Source: Patescibacteria group bacterium
Lineage (GTDB): Bacteria > Patescibacteriota > Patescibacteriia > Patescibacteriales > GWC2-42-12
Direction: 5' to 3'
NCBI GenBank assembly: GCA_028703305.1
Contig: JAQVNC010000009.1
Span: forward strand, 1-41,223
DNA: 41,223 nucleotides
Under the pieces are notes generated by a model that saw only the letters and a program-made list of their open reading frames with translations, was not told the origin of the DNA and did not search any database. Below are positions 15,148-23,587 of the stretch, piece after piece; within the stretch, counting starts at the first letter, position 1, and each line of letters begins with the position of its first letter. The position numbers were made by a program, and so were the translations under genes.

Positions 15148-18100
15148 GAATAATACTCTAAAATTAGCTAAAAATTTAATAGGCAAGACTAAAAAATCAA
15201 AGAAATTTAGATTATTAGCCCTTGCTTTAGCCGTTAAATTTTTAATATCTCTCATAGCTATAATTGCTATTAGTTATTTAGCTGTTAACGCGCAAAATGC
15301 TGATGCGGCTTATGGCCTTAATTCTGACATTAAACAGGTTAGGACCGCTGATAATCCCACGGTATATTATTTAGATCACGCGCATGGCTTAAAAAAAGCT
15401 TATGTCAGCGCTAAAGCCTTTTTGTCTTACGGCAATAAATGGAGCGATATTAAAGTCATTAGCTCCGAAGAATTAAAAAAATGGCCTGAAGCCAGATTGG
15501 TTAAATCGGCCGGCGATAATTCTGTTTATTATATTTCCAAAAACCAAAAAGCCTTAATTAAGTCCGAACAGCAGTTTATTGATGCCGGCTTTAAATGGCC
15601 AGATATCATAACAATTTCTCAAGCCGATTTGGCTGAATATAAAAACATTGATTTTAAAGTTGCCGGCGGCAGCGGAAGTTATAGCAACAACCAGCTGTCA
15701 ATCGCTTTGGATTCCTTAAGCCCCAAGACCGGTTTAATGGTTATTAATACCCAAGACAATTTAGCGGCTGTTTTTAATTTAACCGCCGACAGCAAGCCGG
15801 TTGAAATTAAAAAATTAATTATAGATTTAAAAGGCATTTTTAAGCCCGAGTTAGTTAAAGAGGTTTATCTAACTAACGAGAGCGATATAGAATATTCATA
15901 TTCATCTTCCTTAAATAATCGGCAGGCCGTTTTTAATTTTATTGATAAGCCGATAACTATAAATCCGGGCCAGTCAGCGAAAATTAAAGTTTATGTGAAT
16001 TTTTATGATAGTTCGGAAAATATTATTAATCATACCTTTCAAGTTATTATCAGCCAGGCGTCCAGCATAGGCGGCGCTAAAGCCATTGGCGCATTTCCGG
16101 TAATGGGAGACAGCTTTAAGTTAACTTCCGGAGTTGATTTTTTGGAAAAAGTTTCGGTTAGCGAGCAGTCTTTAAGCATAAAAAATAACCAGGCGGTTAT
16201 CGGTTTAACGGAAAAAAATATCGGTAAATTCAATTTAACGGAAAGTTCCGGTGCGTCTGATGTTTTCGCCAAAGAATTGGAATTTACCAATAATGGCAAC
16301 GCCCAAGCGGATAGCTTAAATAATTTTAAGCTGAAAAATAAGGCCGGCCAGATCATTGCTATCGCTCCGGCCATGTCTAATGAAAGAAAATTAGTTTTTA
16401 AGTTGGATAATTATAAAATTAAAAAGTCCGGCAATGAAACCTTTACTGTCTTAGCGGATATCGTTGGCGGTGAAAACGCTACGATTAACCTTCAGCTTAA
16501 TAAAGCCAAAATTTTAAGCTCGCAAGGAAATTTTAATTTATACGTTAGAATTACCAATCTTAATGAAAATATTATTATTAAAAGGGAAACGGTTGGCGTA
16601 GTGGCCAAAGAGCTAAAGGCTAATAACAAGGTTTTTAGCCAGCAGGCCGGCGTCATTATTGGTAATTTTGAGATCAGGAATAACAACCAAAAAATAATTT
16701 TAAATCATTTAAATTTCAGTTTGGAAAAAAATAGCGCCGCGCCCAACTTAATTGAAACTATTTATTTAGTTGATTATAACAGCGGCGAAGTCTACGCTTC
16801 GTTTAACGCCGATAAATTCAATAGCGGCATAGCGAACGTTGGCTTGGGCAATTTAAATTTAAAGCCTAAACAAACTTTAGCCGTCGCTTTAATAACTAAA
16901 CTGCCAGAAAATTCGCCTAATGGCAGCTATTATAAAGTAATTTTAAACAGCCTTGAATATCGCATCCCTAACGGCTCATTATTTACCGATACGGTGAACA
17001 GCGCCGGAGCCAAATTAATCGTCAGTAAATCCAACCTTTATCTTTATCCCAATAATGAATTGGGCGGCCAAACCTTTATCAAAGGCGAAAAAAATATTAA
17101 AATCGCCAGCTTTATCATGGAAGGCGCGGCCGGAGGCGATACTAAAATAACCGGTGTGACTTTTTCGCGCGGTACCGACAGCTCAGGCGCCATCGCTTTT
17201 GACAACAGTTTCAGCAATTTAAAATTTTATATCGGTTCAACTAAAATCAAGACCATAAAAAGCCCTTATACTGGCGACTTTGCCATAGACGGCTTTAGCT
17301 ATGTTTTAAAATCAGGCGAGCGGAGGGAAATAAAAGTCTACGCGGACACGGAAACCGATCTCCAAGCTTCGGAAATTCAATTGGCCATTAGCAATATAGC
17401 GGCGGTTAATAATAATTCCGCTATTCCGGCAGTGGTTAATAATTTAAATGTTAACAGCCATAAAGCCACTTTTGGTGAGGCTAAAGCGGAAATTAGCAAG
17501 GTTACCGACGGCTTCGTCACTAAAGGCGAAGATGATAATGTTATCGCCGGCTTTAAGGTTAAAAATACCGGCGTTGAAGATTTAAAGCTTGATTCAATTA
17601 CGGTCAACGCGGCCGGACAGGAATTAACTTATAGCTTAGGCTACAGCAATTTAAAAGTTGTTAATCGCGATAGCCAAAGAAGCGTTGGCAGTACGGTTAG
17701 CCGGCCGGTGGCTGGCGCCAATAAAATCAGTTTAGGCGGTTATACGGTCAAAGTGGGTGAAGAAATTATCTTTGATGTTCATGTTAAAACTAACGATGAA
17801 ATGGCGGATGAAAATATTGATATTTATTTTAGTGATTTTACGGCTAAAGGAAAAAATTCCCGGGTAAGCGCTTTAGTCAGCGGCGATCCGACCGATAGTT
17901 ATAGTTTTAGCATAGCTACCGGAGCGAGCAACGGACAATCCAATAATAGCAATGGAAACGGCAACAATGGGAATAGCAATAACGGGCAGTCTAATGGCGG
18001 CGTTACAAAGTTAATTAAGCCGGTTAGCGGCTCCATAACTTATGGCTGGCATGATAAGGATTATCCTTATCGCGATTCTGTCGGCGAGCACACCGGCATA

Positions 18101-18412
18101 GACATAGCTGTGATCCAAAGCACCTCGGTTAAAGCCGCGGCCGACGGCACGGTTATTGAAGTTTATAACGGCGGCTTGACCGATCAGGCGAGTTATATCG
18201 CCGTCAGCCATAATGGCGGCTTAGTGACGAAATACGTGCATTTATCGCGGCTTGACGTTAAGGCTGGAGATAAAGTTAAGCAAGGCGACATTATTGGTTT
18301 ATCCGGCGGCACGCCAGGCACAGCCGGCGCCGGCGCTTATACCAACGGCGCCCATCTGCATTTTGAAGTTTTAAGAGACGGCGCGGCGGTTGATCCGGAA
18401 AAGTATTTATAA
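15146..18412 (+). CDS. Large surface protein with C-terminal M23 peptidase domain
   Basis: 1088 residues. A transmembrane or signal segment lies at about 23-48. Two tandem repeats follow (about 60-110 and 112-160), each with VYY-x-KALI/KKAY, a buried F and KWxDI; such repeats occur in CPR envelope proteins. Residues about 175-915 are beta-rich with several Ig-like-sized modules. A Ser/Asn/Gly linker (about 925-950) leads to an M23 (LytM-type) domain. Its zinc ligands are H and D in HTGID (about 982-986) and the second H of HLHFEV (about 1069-1074); YVHLSRL carries the extra catalytic His. The enzyme is expected to cut peptide cross-links of peptidoglycan, or to be an inactive scaffold. The N-terminal anchor would place it outside the membrane. 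A 99-base hairpin element and a terminator follow. Confidence 0.88.
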   Translation: MNNTLKLAKNLIGKTKKSKKFRLLALALAVKFLISLIAIIAISYLAVNAQNADAAYGLNSDIKQVRTADNPTVYYLDHAHGLKKAYVSAKAFLSYGNKWSDIKVISSEELKKWPEARLVKSAGDNSVYYISKNQKALIKSEQQFIDAGFKWPDIITISQADLAEYKNIDFKVAGGSGSYSNNQLSIALDSLSPKTGLMVINTQDNLAAVFNLTADSKPVEIKKLIIDLKGIFKPELVKEVYLTNESDIEYSYSSSLNNRQAVFNFIDKPITINPGQSAKIKVYVNFYDSSENIINHTFQVIISQASSIGGAKAIGAFPVMGDSFKLTSGVDFLEKVSVSEQSLSIKNNQAVIGLTEKNIGKFNLTESSGASDVFAKELEFTNNGNAQADSLNNFKLKNKAGQIIAIAPAMSNERKLVFKLDNYKIKKSGNETFTVLADIVGGENATINLQLNKAKILSSQGNFNLYVRITNLNENIIIKRETVGVVAKELKANNKVFSQQAGVIIGNFEIRNNNQKIILNHLNFSLEKNSAAPNLIETIYLVDYNSGEVYASFNADKFNSGIANVGLGNLNLKPKQTLAVALITKLPENSPNGSYYKVILNSLEYRIPNGSLFTDTVNSAGAKLIVSKSNLYLYPNNELGGQTFIKGEKNIKIASFIMEGAAGGDTKITGVTFSRGTDSSGAIAFDNSFSNLKFYIGSTKIKTIKSPYTGDFAIDGFSYVLKSGERREIKVYADTETDLQASEIQLAISNIAAVNNNSAIPAVVNNLNVNSHKATFGEAKAEISKVTDGFVTKGEDDNVIAGFKVKNTGVEDLKLDSITVNAAGQELTYSLGYSNLKVVNRDSQRSVGSTVSRPVAGANKISLGGYTVKVGEEIIFDVHVKTNDEMADENIDIYFSDFTAKGKNSRVSALVSGDPTDSYSFSIATGASNGQSNNSNGNGNNGNSNNGQSNGGVTKLIKPVSGSITYGWHDKDYPYRDSVGEHTGIDIAVIQSTSVKAAADGTVIEVYNGGLTDQASYIAVSHNGGLVTKYVHLSRLDVKAGDKVKQGDIIGLSGGTPGTAGAGAYTNGAHLHFEVLRDGAAVDPEKYL

Positions 18413-18425
18413 TATACGACATTAA

Positions 18426-18524
18426 GATTGGGCTAAATTTATAAAATTTTCTACTGCGGAACTCGCTCGCTTGTGGCGAGTTCAAGCAGTCCTCGTACGA
18501 AAATTTTATAAATTTAGCCCAATC
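18426..18524 (+). repeat. 99-base structured element, copy 1
   Basis: Begins 13 bases after the stop of the M23 gene. The outer 25-bp stem (18426-18450 with 18500-18524) is perfect. The inner parts are ACTGC/GCAGT and an apical GAACTCGC/GCGAGTTC hairpin. The core words CTACTGCGGAACTC and AAGCAGTCCTCG are shared with copies at 29286 and 36458. No open frame is present. Confidence 0.9.
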
Positions 18525-18528
18525 AATT

Positions 18529-18555
18529 AGGGGCTTTTACAGGAGCCCCTTTTTT
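18529..18555 (+). terminator. Rho-independent terminator after the 99-base element
   Basis: AGGGGCT (18529-18535) pairs with AGCCCCT (18544-18550), followed by six Ts. It closes the M23 transcription unit. The 336-base gap before cysS thus holds the 99-base element, this terminator and a family A repeat. Confidence 0.88.
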
Positions 18556-18597
18556 CTTGCCTAAAAAAAGAGGCTGGGGTAGAATAAAAACAGCAAT

Positions 18598-18733
18598 TGT
18601 CATTGCGAGGAGCCCGTACTCGGGTGACGCGGCAATCTCACAAACAACACATTTTCACTAAAATATTACCACCTGCCTGTTTATGTGATATTCGTGAGAT
18701 TGCTTCGCTCACTATGTTGCGCTCGCAATGACA
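18598..18733. repeat. Palindromic repeat, family A, long copy
   Basis: Starts TGTCATTGCGAGGAGC and ends GCTCGCAATGACA, with GGCAATCTCAC and CGTGAGATTGCTTCG facing each other across an AT-rich middle. It ends 14 bases before the cysS start and creates a spurious in-frame upstream extension of cysS. Confidence 0.85.
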
Positions 18734-18747
18734 GAAACAAGAGATAT

Positions 18748-20184
18748 ATGAATAAGCTATTTTTCTACAACACCCTAACCCGAAAAAAAGAGGAATTTAA
18801 GCCGATAAAAAAGGGCCGGGTCGGACTTTATACCTGCGGGCCCACGGTTTATAATTACGCGCATATCGGTAATTTGCGCTCGTATGTTTTTGCCGATTTG
18901 TTAGTTCGCACCTTAAGATATAATTACGGCGAAAAAAATGTAAAATGGGCTATGAATATTACTGACGTGGACGATAAGACAATCAGAGATTCAAAAATTA
19001 AATACCCTGATTTAGCGGCCATGGCAGCTTTGAAAAAATTCACGGCCGAATTTGAAAAATATTTCTGGGAAGATTTGAAAAAGCTAAATATAAATAAGCC
19101 GAATGTAATCACTCATGCCGCTGATAAAAAATATATCGGTAAAATGCAAGATTTGGTTACAAAAATTTTTAAAGCCGGGTTTGCTTACATAAAAGACGGT
19201 TCGGTTTATTTTGATGTGGCCAAATACGGCCAAAAGCATAAATACGGCTTGCTGGTTGAGATTGATGTGTCAAAATTGAAAACCGGCGCCAGTGTAGATG
19301 CTGATGAATATGAAAAAGAAAACGCGCAGGACTTCGTTCTTTGGAAAGTGGAAAAACCAGGCGAGCCGTCATGGGAGTTTAAACTTAACGGGCAGAAACT
19401 GCCGGGCCGGCCAGGCTGGCATATAGAATGTTCAGCCATGGGCCAAGCCGAACTCGGCATGCCGTTTGACATCCATACCGGCGGCATTGATTTAAAATTT
19501 CCTCATCATGAAAATGAAATTGCCCAGAGCGTCATCGGCTATGAATGTGAAAGTCCAGTAAAATTTTGGTTGCATAATGAGCATCTATTGGTTGACGGCC
19601 AGAGGATGGGCAAAAGATTTAATAATTTTTATACCATTAAAGATTTAAAGGCCAAAGACATTGATCCTTTAGCTTACAGATTTTTATGTTTGCAGACCGG
19701 TTATGGCAAAACAATGAATTTTACTTGGGAGGCGCTAAAAGCGGCGGAAGAAGGACTTAAACATTTATATAATCAAGCCAAGCAATTATATTTTTTATGG
19801 CCAGAAAATAATGGTATTAATAATATTGAAGAGGGTAAAAAGAAAATTAGTAAAAAATTTAATCAAAAATTTTTAGAAGCAATTAATAATGATTTAAATA
19901 TGCCCAAGGCCTTAGCTGTGGTTCAGGAATTATTGAAATCTAATTTAACTCAAGAGGAAAAATATACAACGCTTTTTAAATTTGACGAAGTGCTAGGGCT
20001 AAATCTTAATAGTATAATTTTAGATCCATCGTCAAATTGGCAGGTGGAAGAATTGAAAATTGGAAGAGAGCGGGCGAGAAAAGAAAAAAATTGGGCTGAA
20101 GCGGATAAATTGCGCTTGCAAATTGAAAAGCTCGGCTATATGGTAGAAGATACTAAAGACGGGCAAAGGATAAGCAAAAAATAA
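18748..20184 (+). CDS. cysS: Cysteinyl-tRNA synthetase
   Basis: Class I synthetase charging tRNA-Cys. I chose the ATG at 18748 because the frame upstream (from 18685) is translated palindromic repeat, and MNKLFFYNTLTRKKEEF is the normal family N-terminus. C30 in YTCGPTVYNYAHIGN starts the zinc site and includes the HIGH motif (HIGN, residues 39-42). HIECSAMG and GGIDLKFPHHENE supply the other zinc ligands. At 478 residues it is near normal length. Odd: the KMSKS loop reads RMGKR (residues 286-290) in DGQRMGKRFNNFYT. The middle Lys is kept, but the signature is otherwise degenerate. The C-terminal anticodon-binding region ends ERARKEKNWAEADKLRLQIEKLGY, typical of CysRS. Confidence 0.95.
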   Translation: MNKLFFYNTLTRKKEEFKPIKKGRVGLYTCGPTVYNYAHIGNLRSYVFADLLVRTLRYNYGEKNVKWAMNITDVDDKTIRDSKIKYPDLAAMAALKKFTAEFEKYFWEDLKKLNINKPNVITHAADKKYIGKMQDLVTKIFKAGFAYIKDGSVYFDVAKYGQKHKYGLLVEIDVSKLKTGASVDADEYEKENAQDFVLWKVEKPGEPSWEFKLNGQKLPGRPGWHIECSAMGQAELGMPFDIHTGGIDLKFPHHENEIAQSVIGYECESPVKFWLHNEHLLVDGQRMGKRFNNFYTIKDLKAKDIDPLAYRFLCLQTGYGKTMNFTWEALKAAEEGLKHLYNQAKQLYFLWPENNGINNIEEGKKKISKKFNQKFLEAINNDLNMPKALAVVQELLKSNLTQEEKYTTLFKFDEVLGLNLNSIILDPSSNWQVEELKIGRERARKEKNWAEADKLRLQIEKLGYMVEDTKDGQRISKK

Positions 20185-20199
20185 GAAAAGGAGGATGCC

Positions 20200-20340
20200 A
20201 TGGAAATGATCGGGAGACATTTTGGCGGAACGGAATTAGAGGCATGCATAGCCGCGTTTTTAATGGCCATTGTCTGCGCCGTCCCGTTTATCCAAGCGTT
20301 CAAGGATATGTGGCGCGCACATTTTAAAAGAGGTGAATAG
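20200..20340 (+). CDS. Small hypothetical membrane protein (46 aa)
   Basis: Frame beginning MEMIGRHFGG with one predicted transmembrane helix (about 15-33, CIAAFLMAIVCAVPFIQAF) and a basic end (WRAHFKRGE). It has the best Shine-Dalgarno sequence in this region, AAGGAGG at 20188-20194, 5 bases before the ATG at 20200, and starts 15 bases after cysS. A hairpin with T-run follows the stop. Its third-position G and C use is higher than that of cysS. No family recognised. The strong initiation signal and the terminator argue for a real gene; the small size keeps it uncertain. Confidence 0.6.
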   Translation: MEMIGRHFGGTELEACIAAFLMAIVCAVPFIQAFKDMWRAHFKRGE

Positions 20341-20346
20341 CTATAA

Positions 20347-20385
20347 GTCGCGCGTTCTTCTCGCTTGAGGCGGCGCGCATTTTTT
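20347..20385 (+). terminator. Hairpin with T-run abutting the dus start
   Basis: GCGCG (20350-20354) pairs with CGCGC (20374-20378), with an inner CTC/GAG pairing, followed by a T-rich run that leads directly into the ATG at 20386. It probably terminates the small-ORF transcript, or attenuates dus. Confidence 0.55.
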
Positions 20386-21423
20386 ATGAAAAATTTTTGG
20401 CAAAAATTAAAAAAGAAAAATAAGCCGATTTACGCTTTGGCGCCTATGGCCGGAGTGGCCGATTCGGCTTTTCGGCAAATCTGCAAAAGTTTTGGCGCGG
20501 ATGTGGTTTATAGTGAAATGATAAGCGCTACGGCCATTGTTTATAATTCTAAAAAAACTTTAGAGTTAATGAAATTTGATAAAAAAGAAAGGCCTTATGT
20601 TGTCCAGTTGTTCGGCAGTAAGCCCGACCATTTCGCCCAAGCGGCTAAATTTATTACAAAAAAAATAAAGCCGGACGGCATAGATATAAACTTCGGCTGC
20701 CCGGTAAAAAAAGTCGCTCGTCAGGGCGCTGGCGCGGTCCTTATGAAAGATTTTAAATTAGCGCGCCGAGCCATTGAAGCCGTAATAAATAATACTAATT
20801 TGCCGGTCTCCATAAAAATCAGGTCGGAAGTTGATAAAGCCACGGCTTTGGATTTTTTAAAAAGTTTGGCCGGTTTGGATATTAAAGCAGTGATGATACA
20901 TGGCCGGTCGCTTAAGCAGGGTAATAGCGGAGAGGTGAATTGGCGGATTATCAGGCAAGCCAGGAAATATTTTAAAGGCGTGATTTTAGCCAACGGGGGA
21001 GTCGTAGATAAAAAAACAGCAGGAGAGTTGTTGGCTGCAACCGGCGCCGACGGCGTTGGCATCGGTCAGGGAGCATTAGGCAAGCCGTGGATATTCTCGC
21101 AACTCGCAACTTGTAACCAGCAACCCGCGACCAAGGGGTTAATTTTTAGAACTGCCATGAAACACGCTAGATTGGCCGAAAAATTAAAAGGCAGGCAGGG
21201 GATAATTGAAATGCGCAAGCATTTATGCTGGTATGTAAGCGGACTGGCCAACGCCGGTAAATTAAGGAAGGAACTGGTGAAGGCGGAAAGCCTTGAAGAT
21301 ATCAAAAAAGTGTTTTCCATTGTCATTGCGGCCGTAGCCTGTCCTGTACTTGATACAGGATGCCGCAATCCAGGAGTTAGCGCGCAGAACAAGTTTCTGG
21401 ATTGCGGATCAAGTCCGCAATGA
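20386..21423 (+). CDS. dus: tRNA-dihydrouridine synthase (DusB-like) with repeat-derived tail
   Basis: FMN- and NADPH-dependent enzyme reducing uridines in the tRNA D-loop. The start is the ATG at 20386; an earlier TTG at 20365 lies inside the upstream hairpin. Motifs: YALAPMAGVADSAFRQICKSFGADVVYSEMISA (N-terminal FMN site), INFGCPVKKVARQGAGAVLMKD with the catalytic Cys in FGCP, IKIRSE, IHGRSLKQGNSGEVNW, ANGGVVD, and GIGQGALGKPWIF. Length 345. The natural C-terminus probably ends near EDIKKVF; the last 33 or so residues, and the TGA stop, are encoded by a palindromic repeat at 21321-21425. That tail is unlikely to be functional. It is followed by a bidirectional terminator. Confidence 0.92.
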   Translation: MKNFWQKLKKKNKPIYALAPMAGVADSAFRQICKSFGADVVYSEMISATAIVYNSKKTLELMKFDKKERPYVVQLFGSKPDHFAQAAKFITKKIKPDGIDINFGCPVKKVARQGAGAVLMKDFKLARRAIEAVINNTNLPVSIKIRSEVDKATALDFLKSLAGLDIKAVMIHGRSLKQGNSGEVNWRIIRQARKYFKGVILANGGVVDKKTAGELLAATGADGVGIGQGALGKPWIFSQLATCNQQPATKGLIFRTAMKHARLAEKLKGRQGIIEMRKHLCWYVSGLANAGKLRKELVKAESLEDIKKVFSIVIAAVACPVLDTGCRNPGVSAQNKFLDCGSSPQ

Positions 21424-21425
21424 CA
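21321..21425. repeat. Palindromic repeat (family A-related) overlapping the 3' end of dus
   Basis: Begins TGTCATTGCGGCC and ends GTCCGCAATGACA. Internally, GCCGCAATCCAGG faces CTGGATTGCGG. It replaces or extends the end of the dus coding region and supplies the only TGA stop I find among the genes here. Confidence 0.85.
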
Positions 21426-21431
21426 AATAAC

Positions 21432-21461
21432 AAAAAATCCGGCTGATGCCGAATTTTTTTA
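21432..21461. terminator. Bidirectional terminator between convergent genes
   Basis: AAAAAATCCGGC ... GCCGAATTTTTTT forms a hairpin with an A-run and a T-run. It lies between dus (ends 21423) and the exchanger gene (ends 21482 on the minus strand). Confidence 0.8.
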
Positions 21462-21481
21462 AAGCCAATTATTTATTTAAC

Positions 21482-22411
21482 TTATCTGTTTATAAAAAAT
21501 TCAACCAAAATAAAAACCAGCCAGAATAAAAATAATAAATTGCTTTCTTTTTTTGAAAGAACTTTGCCGCTGCGCATAAAGTAAAAAAGCAAAAACGAGG
21601 CTATCACCATAAACGAGCCGGTGGAGTAAATAATTTTTTTCGGAAAATAAAACGGGCCGGCTAAAGCCAGGATGCCGACTACGATAGTGGCATCAGCCAG
21701 AACAGTGCCTAAAATATCGCCGATAGCCAGCGAATCATGGTTCTTTTTTACTGATTTTAAGGAAAAAATTAATTCCGGCATGACTGTGCCCAGACTGACA
21801 ATAAGCATGCCGATAAGAATCGGGCTAACACCTAAACTCCGTGCCAATTCTTTTGCCGAAATCACCGTAAAATGCGAAGCGGCCAGCAATATGGCCATGC
21901 TTAAAATTAGAAATAATAAATTTTTGTAGAAATTTTTAGCGTGGTTTTCGGCCGGCGAGCGGCAAACGCTATTTTTAAAAACAAGAAAATAAAATATTGA
22001 ACCGGCAATAATCAGGGTCAAGCCTTCCCAGCGGGAGTAATGGCCATTAAGGCCTAACAGCAGGGGGATAAGCAGCAGAAAAGGGTAAATAATATTATTT
22101 TTCAATATGGAGCTTTGAATTTTTACGCCCCTGCCCAAGAAGGCGATTATTATCGCGAATACCAAGGTAAGGTCGGCTACGTTAGAGCCGAACAAAGCGC
22201 CCAAGCCAAAGGCCGGAATGCCTTCAATGGCGGAGTTGATGGCGACAAATGTCTCCGGCAAGATTGAGATCATGGCCACGACAATAAAGCCGATAACATA
22301 TTTTGATAAGCGGCAGCTCTCGGCCAGCGAGATGGCGTATTTTGTGGCTAAAGTCGCGCCTTTAACCAAAAAAAATAACGAAGCTATGAGAATTAGTAGG
22401 CTTTCCAGCAT
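21482..22411 (-). CDS. CaCA-family sodium/calcium exchanger-like transporter
   Basis: A 309-residue integral membrane protein with about ten hydrophobic segments in two inverted halves, as in YrbG-like cation/Ca2+ exchangers. The two alpha-repeats are visible. The first holds ISILPETFVAINSAIEG with E53, followed by GALFGSNVADLTLV. The second holds SLGTVMPELIFSLKS near residue 210, followed by IGDILGTVLADATIVVG. The paired acidic residues in these PE motifs bind the transported cation in the family. It probably exports calcium in exchange for sodium or protons across the cell membrane. The neighbouring corA-like gene upstream on the same strand (gap 22 bases) makes a cation-transport pair. Confidence 0.9.
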   Translation of the reverse strand: MLESLLILIASLFFLVKGATLATKYAISLAESCRLSKYVIGFIVVAMISILPETFVAINSAIEGIPAFGLGALFGSNVADLTLVFAIIIAFLGRGVKIQSSILKNNIIYPFLLLIPLLLGLNGHYSRWEGLTLIIAGSIFYFLVFKNSVCRSPAENHAKNFYKNLLFLILSMAILLAASHFTVISAKELARSLGVSPILIGMLIVSLGTVMPELIFSLKSVKKNHDSLAIGDILGTVLADATIVVGILALAGPFYFPKKIIYSTGSFMVIASFLLFYFMRSGKVLSKKESNLLFLFWLVFILVEFFINR

Positions 22412-22433
22412 AGTTGAGTCTGATAAAATTAAA

Positions 22434-23417
22434 TTACAGCCATTTTTTCTTTTTGAATAATAACAGCATAGCCAAGCCGATTATTGCCATAATGGCGATA
22501 ATTGACCAAAAACCGTTTTGGTAATTTAAGAACGGCATACCGTTATCAATTTTCATGCTAAAAATCGCGGCTACCAAGGATAGGGAAGAAAAGGTCACGT
22601 AAAAAATAGTCAGCATTTTCATGCTGTTATTCAAGCGATAGTTAGCTAGTGATTGGTAGGAGTCGTATAAAATTTCCACCATTTCTCGCTGGTTTTCCAT
22701 AGTTTCCCAAAAAGTTTTCGTTTGCCCTATCAATTCGCCATAATATTTTTTTAAATATTCCGGCGGGATAATACTTGATTCCATGGACATCAGCCGCTTC
22801 ATGATATTTTTGTGGTTTTGCATTATTTTTCGCATATTTATCAGGTTGTGCCGCAGATTTAAAATTATATTGGCTGATTTGTTTTGGTCTTGGCCTAAAA
22901 TAATTTGTTCGGCCAGGCCGATAGCGATGCTGTTTTCGTCTAAAGTGGCATAGCTGTATTCAAGCAATTTTTTTAAGATTTCATAAAGCAAAATGGCCGA
23001 GGATTCCAGCTCAAAGGCCAGTAAGGAACGGCTGTCTTTTTTGCAAAGGTTAAAAAGTTCGTTAAGCGGCTCAATCGGTTCGCTTGGTATGGTTACTAAA
23101 TAGCCGTGGCCGATAAAAAATTCTATTTCCGCCGCCTTAATTCGGCCGTTGCCGTTGCCGTTATTTTGGAGCGGCAAGGGGAAATGCAGAATCATAAAAA
23201 CATAATCATCTTCCCGCGTTATTATCGGCCTCTCCGAATTGGCTTTAGCCGAAGAGGCCCTTAAATGAGATAATTTAAAATTGTATTCTTTTCTTAAGAA
23301 TTCAATTTCCGTTTTGCCGGCATTATTAATGTTGATCCAGGTTAATTGCCGGCCTTTTTGCGGATTGTCAATAATGACTCGCTGGATATTTTTGGAAATT
23401 TTTTTGAAGTTTGGCAT
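22434..23417 (-). CDS. CorA-like divalent cation channel with degenerate signature
   Basis: 327 residues with the layout of CorA: a large cytoplasmic domain (about 1-265), then two C-terminal transmembrane helices (about 270-290 and 302-320), ending FKKKKWL. The first helix LTIFYVTFSSLSLVAAIFSM leads to the periplasmic loop. At the place of the family signature YGMN it reads FSMK (S287, M288, K289), followed by NGMPFLNY. The Asn of GMN is the selectivity-filter residue in characterised CorA, so its loss to Lys is notable. Cation type and even transport activity are therefore uncertain. It shares a leftward transcript with the CaCA exchanger, and an extended -10 promoter lies just upstream. 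Confidence 0.87.
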   Translation of the reverse strand: MPNFKKISKNIQRVIIDNPQKGRQLTWININNAGKTEIEFLRKEYNFKLSHLRASSAKANSERPIITREDDYVFMILHFPLPLQNNGNGNGRIKAAEIEFFIGHGYLVTIPSEPIEPLNELFNLCKKDSRSLLAFELESSAILLYEILKKLLEYSYATLDENSIAIGLAEQIILGQDQNKSANIILNLRHNLINMRKIMQNHKNIMKRLMSMESSIIPPEYLKKYYGELIGQTKTFWETMENQREMVEILYDSYQSLANYRLNNSMKMLTIFYVTFSSLSLVAAIFSMKIDNGMPFLNYQNGFWSIIAIMAIIGLAMLLLFKKKKWL

Positions 23418-23448
23418 GGGAATGTTGTTAAGAGATTTAATTGTTCTT

Positions 23449-23459
23449 ATTATAGCATA
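23449..23459 (-). promoter_or_regulatory. Extended -10 promoter TATGCTATAAT (minus strand)
   Basis: Read on the minus strand from 23459 to 23449, identical to the box at 9084-9094. It lies about 32 bases upstream of the corA-like start. Confidence 0.65.
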
Positions 23460-23542
23460 TATTCAATTATTTTAAAATAAATGGGATTTAATTAGGCCGA
23501 TTAGATGTTAGAGCAATCAAAAATTTTAATTTTTATTTGTTT

Positions 23543-23553
23543 TATGTTATAAT
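23543..23553 (+). promoter_or_regulatory. Extended -10 promoter TATGTTATAAT
   Basis: A perfect TATAAT with TGn upstream, about 35 bases before the gene at 23588, and divergent from the promoter at 23449. It is identical in sequence to the box at 4235. Confidence 0.7.
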
Positions 23554-23587
23554 ATCAACACTTGTTAAGAAGTAATTATTTAATCAT

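Noticed and set aside
18685-18747. Longer N-terminus of cysS starting at 18685
   Set aside because: The extra 21 codons are translated from a family A palindromic repeat, and the family N-terminus begins at 18748.
20365-20385. TTG start for dus giving MRRRAFF
   Set aside because: These codons form the right arm and T-run of a terminator-like hairpin; the ATG at 20386 matches the family start.
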